From: Poa pratensis
Lineage: Eukaryota; Streptophyta; Magnoliopsida; Poales; Poaceae
Assembly: GCA_947311845.1 (NCBI GenBank)
Contig: CAMZMU010000080.1
Coordinates: 44,504,359 to 44,568,358 of the forward strand
Length of the DNA stretch: 64,000 nt
Direction: 5' to 3'
Part shown: in pieces, positions 63,242 to 64,000 of the stretch
How positions within the stretch are numbered: the first letter of the stretch is position 1
How the letters are laid out: each line of letters begins with the position of its first letter
Program-made: the position numbers and the translations under genes
Notes under the pieces: model-generated
What the model saw: only the letters and a program-made list of their open reading frames with translations
Database searches by the model: none
Told to the model about the DNA's origin: nothing

Positions 63242-64000
63242 CGTGAGCCCAAACGCGATCCAGTTGTTGGCCATATAGAAACCTGCAAGAAATTAATAAT
63301 CCGCTCCTTGTTAAAGACAATACTATTGGGATAGTTCCAAATAGCCCAACACAAAGCTGAAACGCTAATAAAAATTCTAGTTTTAGTTTTTTCTCAACTC
63401 TGTTCAGCCAATTCCCAAACATATTAGTAATATTAGTCGCTGGAGGTAGATTAAAAGTAAACTGAACAAAGCCAAATAGTTTTAGCAAAGGGAAACTTTA
63501 AAAAGACATGTTCCATTGACTACTCTGAATCGCAAAAACAACACTTTTTCGACCCTGCCCAATTTCGTTTTTTCCAAATTGTCCTTAGTAAGTAACACAT
63601 TTCTATTAAGGAACCACAAAAAAAACTTAATTTTTAGAGGAATATTAAGCTTACAAAGATATTTTCAAGGAAAATGGTTATGCCCATTCATCATGTCGGC
63701 GTACATATATTTCACCGAAAATACCCCCGAATCAATTAACTTCCACACGAAGCAATTTGTCTCCTCAGACAATTGCACTGCCATTAGATGTTGAAATAAA
63801 TGGAGCCAAGCATCCCACTTATTGCTGATTAAGGCCCTCGAAAACTCTAAATTCGGATGAGCATGTATTAAAACACTAGCTACCGAAACATTTTTCGGAT
63901 TAGCTATATTGTATAATGACTGATATTGCTAAGCGAGGGGCTTATCACATAGCCATATTTCCTCCCAAAATCTTATATCCATCCCATTTCCAACTTTGAA
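63242..64000 (-). mobile_element. LINE fragment, minus strand (LINE-D), runs off window
   Basis: On the minus strand it reads 'MFGNWLNRVEKK' (about 63425), the homologue of 'MFGNWLRGVNQK' in LINE-B. Upstream are 'MNGHNHFP', 'FFLWFLNRNVLLTKDNL' and 'SNKWDAWLHLFQHLMAVQLS' in several frames. This is the post-RT/zf-RVT part of ORF2, degraded. Its 3' side is cut by the BARE-type LTR at 63241 and its 5' side lies beyond the window. Confidence 0.75.

Overview
This window is a repeat-dominated stretch of a large grass genome, almost certainly Triticeae (wheat, barley or Aegilops type). The basis is a copia LTR of the BARE1/Angela/WIS type, a Cassandra TRIM, three Stowaway MITEs with CTCCCTCCGT-type ends, Athila-clade Ty3/gypsy elements primed by a tRNA-Asp-type site, plant L1-type LINEs, and one recognisable single-copy gene, a WUSCHEL-related homeobox gene of the WOX11/12 group. 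There is no bacterial, organellar or CRISPR signal. Almost everything is transposable elements, several nested inside one another, and most boundaries could be fixed by target-site duplications (TSDs) read directly from the sequence.

Layout. 1-1370: AT-rich satellite of ~100-bp monomers organised as two copies of a seven-monomer (~683 bp) higher-order repeat. 2330-4033: 5'-truncated minus-strand LINE (14-bp TSD) carrying an intact 732-bp Cassandra TRIM (2785-3516) with 5S-rRNA-like sequence in each LTR. 4319-5460: Mutator-like element with a 9-bp TSD and a gene-like GC-rich interior. 5470-11174: no element or gene resolved. 11175-18140: very young non-autonomous gypsy-type element (1451/1458-bp LTRs) with one orphan ORF. 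18804 to about 20596: minus-strand Helitron with a classic CTAG-plus-hairpin end and internal tandem repeats. 20774-22089: second Mutator-like element with GC-rich cargo. 24749-25796: the WOX gene on the minus strand, two exons, apparently broken by two frameshifts, with a Stowaway MITE just upstream of its TATA-like box. 27469-36894: complete-length plus-strand LINE (16-bp TSD) with ORF1, a middle ORF and a frameshifted ORF2, interrupted by a 1223-bp CACTA element that contains another 5S-like segment. 36991-37594: two MITEs. 38795-40006: minus-strand fragment of the same LINE family.

From about 41990 to 62081 there is a three-level nest. A minus-strand solo-LTR-like sequence is split by an Athila-type gypsy element (42205-60671, TSD tcaat), whose gag/pol junction is in turn split by a minus-strand gag-protease-only gypsy element (44820-53054, TSD ggagg). 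The window ends with a minus-strand BARE/Angela-type LTR (62082-63241) abutting a minus-strand LINE fragment that runs off the end.

How the parts relate. The two youngest LTR elements by eye (11175-18140 and 44820-53054) cannot encode a reverse transcriptase, so they must have been mobilised in trans. They share with each other, and partly with the decayed Athila-type element, a tRNA-Asp-type primer site, a CTCGAGGACGAGTA box before the polypurine tract, extra internal copies of the polypurine tract, and conserved non-coding blocks. These shared cis-elements, and an extra coiled-coil ORF downstream of pol in the Athila-type element with its own promoter-like leader, are the least explained and most interesting signals here.
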